64,000 bases of DNA from Micropterus salmoides (Eukaryota > Chordata > Actinopteri > Centrarchiformes > Centrarchidae). The position numbers and the translations under genes are program-made. The stretch covers positions 16,808,610 through 16,872,609 of the forward strand of contig NW_024040817.1 in assembly GCF_014851395.1 (NCBI RefSeq), written 5' to 3'. The notes under the pieces were generated by a model. It was not told the DNA's origin. It saw nothing but the letters and a program-made list of their open reading frames with translations, and searched no databases. Positions 60,381 to 64,000 of this stretch are shown here, piece after piece (within the stretch, counting starts at the first letter, position 1; every line of letters starts with the position of its first letter).

Positions 60381-61770
60381 TGTACAGGTTACATTGTGCT
60401 TTTAATCCCAGTGAAAATGCTGCTCTGACTGTGACAATTGGTCTGTAAATTAACAATGGTGTTACTGAGCACCGGTGTATTCTCAGGTTTATAGCACAGA
60501 GTGATGACGCCAACTGATCCTTTTTGTCAAAAAGAATAGAAAATAATATTTGGATTCTGTACTTGAATAAAGCAACCATACATCTAACACCAAAGCTAAT
60601 CCGAGTCAGTGTCTGTGATGCTGTTATATATATTTTTTGTTAGTGTAGCCTATTGTGCTCTGAACTTGATGAGGAAATAAAAAACATATGTGGGACTGAT
60701 TTACATTCATGTCTGACACACCTATCACAATTTGAACTGAATGCTCACACTGGTGTTTAAATGTCATATTCCACTACATTTCCCCTGATGAAGGCAGAGA
60801 AGGGTTTTTTCTTTACCTATGAAAAAATAAAACACGGGAACGTGGATGAGTGTGTGACTGCCTTCTTTCATTTTTAATTTCCTTATGTAAACAATGTTGT
60901 GTTAGAGGAATATCACTTTCCTTGGATGCGAGAGTACATTTTTCTTTTAATGCCAAGATTTCCTGAAACTCATACCAAGAGTGACACACTCACAGTGCGC
61001 TCACAGACAGTGAGAGCTGAGCAACGAAGACACCTTTTGATGAAACAGGCTAAAGAGCCTTTGATGTTGTGCAAGTTTATGAGGCTGATTCCAGCTGCTT
61101 TGTGCTCTTCAAGGCCATCCTCCTACGGCCTCTCCCACCAAATTGGAAATGGCACCTGTACACTTCCCTTATTCTTAAACAATCAGCACTTGTTTTCCTC
61201 CTGTTTGTCTACCACATAACATATTTGTTCCATTATGCTCACTGAGGGGGTTGTAGAGAATTGAGTAGTGGCAAAGAAAGAAGAACATTGATGGGTATTA
61301 GGGGGATGCACTGCAACATCCTAGATAACCAATTTGTTGAATTAGACTAATTATTACCAAGTTGATTAAGTGCACACACTTAAATGTTACCAAAGGCAGT
61401 GCGTCTATGCACCAATGCTTGCTTCATATCCTCTATGTTATACAGTAAACACATGTCTTGCATGCCATCTATTATTTGCACAGCAGACTAACTGCTCATA
61501 TCATTTACTAAGTAGTAATACTACAATCTAAGAATACTATTGCGAGGCAAAGTGCTGCAGTTAAGGTAAATTAAAAGTATTCATTTTGCATAGACCTTAC
61601 ACAGCGATAAATCACTGTGTAGGTGACACATTGGCTCATTAGGGTCTTCACAGATAAGAAAGAAATAAGTAGAGAAATGATAAAGACATGTTAGAGGTCA
61701 ATTACATAGTTTGTCCACCAGAGAGCAAGTTTTACTGCTTCTTTTACATATCAGTTCTTTAATTACTAAA
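60381..61770. other. noncoding DNA, nothing recognised
   Basis: The 106-residue frame at 60899-61219 has no domain. 61075-61170 is GC-richer and could be a small conserved patch. Confidence 0.4.
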
Positions 61771-61775
61771 TTTAA

Positions 61776-63104
61776 AGGGACTATAAATTTTGTGTGTAAG
61801 TGTAAGTTTTTCAATGAAATTAATCAAATTTACATTGCCTTATTGTCAGTGGGCTGAAAACTCACTTAGAAATGAAGCACACGCCTGTTTTCTCCGTTGC
61901 TTGCATCAGCCACTATTCTGCTTTTAATGTGGGGACTCCGGGTCCGTCTCAGCCCTGTGAGCGCTCTCGAGCCTCTCTCATACTACAGCAACAACACGGC
62001 TTCAAACAGGTTCAGATGATGTCGAGTAAGAACAAAGTGAGCATTAGTAAAGCTGGAGAAACACAGAGAAAGTCACGTTAGCTCGCCGGCTAACGCCAAG
62101 CAGTTGCTAATGTTATCCGCTTTCCACATTACTTCACCAACTAACGCGACCCATGTTACTATCCTGTGTACCACTATTGATTTAGCCTGCAAGAAAGGAT
62201 GTAACGGCAAAAAGCAAATGTGGAACGATTTGTTTACTAACGTTAGCCTGTAGTGATGCAGCCAGGAGCAGCCAGCTAACGCTGCAGTAGCTCGCACCTG
62301 TCACGGTTTGCTTCGTAACATTCAGTTTAGGTTTATTGTGGTTTTACCAATACTCAGGCACACAGCTGTTCCACCTCTCCGTCGCAGTAACTAACGTGAC
62401 CTACATAATATACTAAACCTTCGCAGCGGCAACAACCCAGAGGAAGAGCCATGCACTAACACCACAGTAAAGTTACATACTGCTGTCTTATTATAATAAA
62501 GTGTGACATTATCTTGTTATAATATTCAGTCCAGCTCACTAGCCGTTTCATTATCATCCAATACATGTAGCTGTGCTGACATTGCTGAGCCTCTGGTGAA
62601 AGATACACAGATAGTAAAATAGTTACTGAAAAGAAGCAGGCGAGCTAACGATGTAGCACGTCGGCTAAATGCAGTAAATGTAACGTTACATGATAACGAG
62701 CATGGATTACTTCAACCTACAGTTGATAAAACTATTACTGTAACGTTGCAGTGGGAGTTTACCTGAGTTTCCAGCTCTGTCTGTTCTCCCTGTCTGTCTA
62801 TAGCCGCTGTCACTCTGTCTTTTTTCGGGAGTATTGTGCCGAGTGAAAAGGCACTGAATGAAAGGTACGGCGCCGGTGTTGATTTGCCTCTGGGACGGTA
62901 ACGTTGAAGTAACAGAGCCTGAACAGGTCTGAGTGAATAGCCACAGCCTGCATGCTGGTGTTCCTGCGTTTATTGTGGTATTTCAGTATGAAACTGTTTG
63001 TGTTTCCGATTATGCATGAGTTCAAGCGAGCATGCGTATGAGCAATCTTGGTTGCAATCTTATAACCGCACGCTAATGGCCGCTGAAAACTACATAATGC
63101 CCCT
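61776..63104. mobile_element. non-autonomous TTAA-target DNA element (Kolobok-like)
   Basis: TTAA flanks both ends (61772-61775 and 63105-63108). The left end starts AGGGACTATAAATTTTG and the reversed right end AGGGGCATTATGTAGTTTTC. Kolobok elements have TTAA duplications and G-rich starts; piggyBac is the alternative. The 1329-bp interior is CpG-rich relative to the flanks and contains GCTAACGC followed by AGTTGCTAAT (62089-62112), matching the element at 7830. No transposase frame is seen. Confidence 0.6.
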
Positions 63105-63175
63105 TTAAGAGATCCTTATTAAGAATCTTTATGTATGTGTTGTATGTGTGTGTGTATGTGTTTATGTCTTAGGCA

Positions 63176-63441
63176 CATCCATCCATCCATCGTCAACCTC
63201 TTATCCTGCGTACAGGTGTACAGGGGTATTAGGCAAATATTAGTCCCGTCACTCATGTCTATTACTGTACTATTCTAAATGTAGTGGAGTAAACAGCACA
63301 AAATAATAATAATAATAATAATCAAAAGTGTAAATTAGCCCTGCGATGGATTGGCGACCTGTCCAGGGTGTACCCCAGCTGGGATTGGTTCCCGCGACCC
63401 TGTATGCAGGATAAGCGGTTGACGATGGATGGTTGGATGGA
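63176..63441. repeat. inverted pair of L2-type tails
   Basis: The left arm (63176-63216) is the reverse complement of the right arm (63399-63441), with only a few differences across about 40 bases (GCAGGATAAG, GGTTGACGATGGATGG). The right copy runs from GCCCTGCGATGGATTGGCGA (63338) through the GGGTGTACCCCAGC segment to ATGG repeats at 63444. The left copy is a short reversed tail. They could fold back on each other across about 180 bases. Confidence 0.75.
63302..63322 (+). repeat. (AAT)7 microsatellite
   Basis: Seven AAT units between the two inverted L2-type tails. Confidence 0.95.
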
Positions 63442-63465
63442 TGGAAGTGTGAATTAGCATAAAAT

Positions 63466-63791
63466 ATAGCCCGACAGATATGAGATTTTTAAGACCAATA
63501 CCGATTTTGATATTGGAGGTTTTTTAAATCTTATATTCCAAAATATCAGCAGATATCAGCTATAGAAACATATATAGCTGATTATGTCACACCAGGTTTC
63601 GTGGTGGATTTATGGCATTCCAAACATGTAATGTTGAGTGCCCTCTGGTGGACAAAACCACAAAATTCATCGTGATTGAAGGATCCGTCTTTAGTCTCTC
63701 CGATTCTTTTTTAATTGTTATTTATTGGCTGTTATAAATACCAATACCGATTTATGTGTATCGGCACGCCGATTAATAGGACTGGGTCTAC
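63466..63791. mobile_element. hAT-type short non-autonomous element
   Basis: Left ATAGCCCGACAGATATGAG and reversed right GTAGACCCAGTCCTATTAATC are the degenerate ends of a familiar teleost hAT family. Flanks CATAAAAT (63458-63465) and TATAAAAT (63792-63799) match at 7 of 8 bases, fitting an 8-bp duplication. Inside, ACCAATACCGATTTTGATAT and ATACCGATTTATGTGTATCG are typical. No coding capacity in 326 bp. Confidence 0.7.
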
Positions 63792-63799
63792 TATAAAAT

Positions 63800-64000
63800 T
63801 GTACTTACTTTTACTTACACCTGAGTAAATATACTTTGTTACTTTTCTCCACAGATTATTTATTATGGTCTGTGTTAATTTATTTCACCATCATGTAAGA
63901 TTGTAACATTTTGTAACCTTAGTTATTATGTCTAATAATGTATGCTGTAAGTCAAGTATGACAGGCTGGCATATTGTTCCATGTTTAGTGTTACTGTGTA
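63800..64000. other. AT-rich noncoding DNA, nothing recognised
   Basis: No feature seen to the window end. Confidence 0.5.

Noticed and set aside
60208..60579. 123-residue frame with isoleucine run
   Set aside because: Produced by the AAT microsatellite.

Overview
This window looks like intergenic DNA, a gene desert, from a ray-finned fish, most likely a percomorph teleost. It is AT-rich. I see no host exon chain, no rRNA or tRNA gene, and none of the operons or dense coding of a bacterium. It carries short microsatellites and many interspersed repeats of kinds I know from teleosts: a Tc1/mariner element, hAT, PIF/Harbinger and TTAA-target (Kolobok-like) elements, L2-type 3' tails, a solo LTR and several high-copy repeats I cannot name. 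Nearly all short open reading frames look like chance frames.

The one clear protein-coding feature is a Tc1/mariner element at 14488-15698. It has 28-bp inverted ends, flanking TA dinucleotides and a transposase whose catalytic spacing is DD36E. That spacing points to the Incomer group. A frameshift near the N terminus breaks the gene.

Other elements have ends I could place to the base: a Harbinger-like element (16837-18302, CTG duplication), a solo LTR (50775-51396, TATTC duplication), two hAT-type short elements (42044-42343 and 63466-63791), and two elements flanked by TTAA (7830-8533 and 61776-63104). A 68-bp repeat (43386-43453) sits inside an older repeat and is flanked by a 9-base direct repeat. 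A compound fold-back lies at 39596-39986. Further elements at 26103-27188, 39339-40482, 45599-46556 and 59165-60380 are called with less certainty.

Between the repeats lie repeat-free blocks of 150-700 bases, rich in homeodomain cores, E-boxes, TCF/LEF, SOX and PBX/MEIS-type motifs. They look like candidate cis-regulatory elements, as is typical of deserts around developmental regulators. This is an inference from composition, because conservation cannot be tested from one sequence. The genes they might serve lie outside the window.

I found no convincing new multi-gene system. The most useful leads are the damaged DD36E transposon, the compound fold-back, the strong short hairpins (4358-4393, 50157-50189), the nested-insertion chronology and the candidate regulatory blocks.
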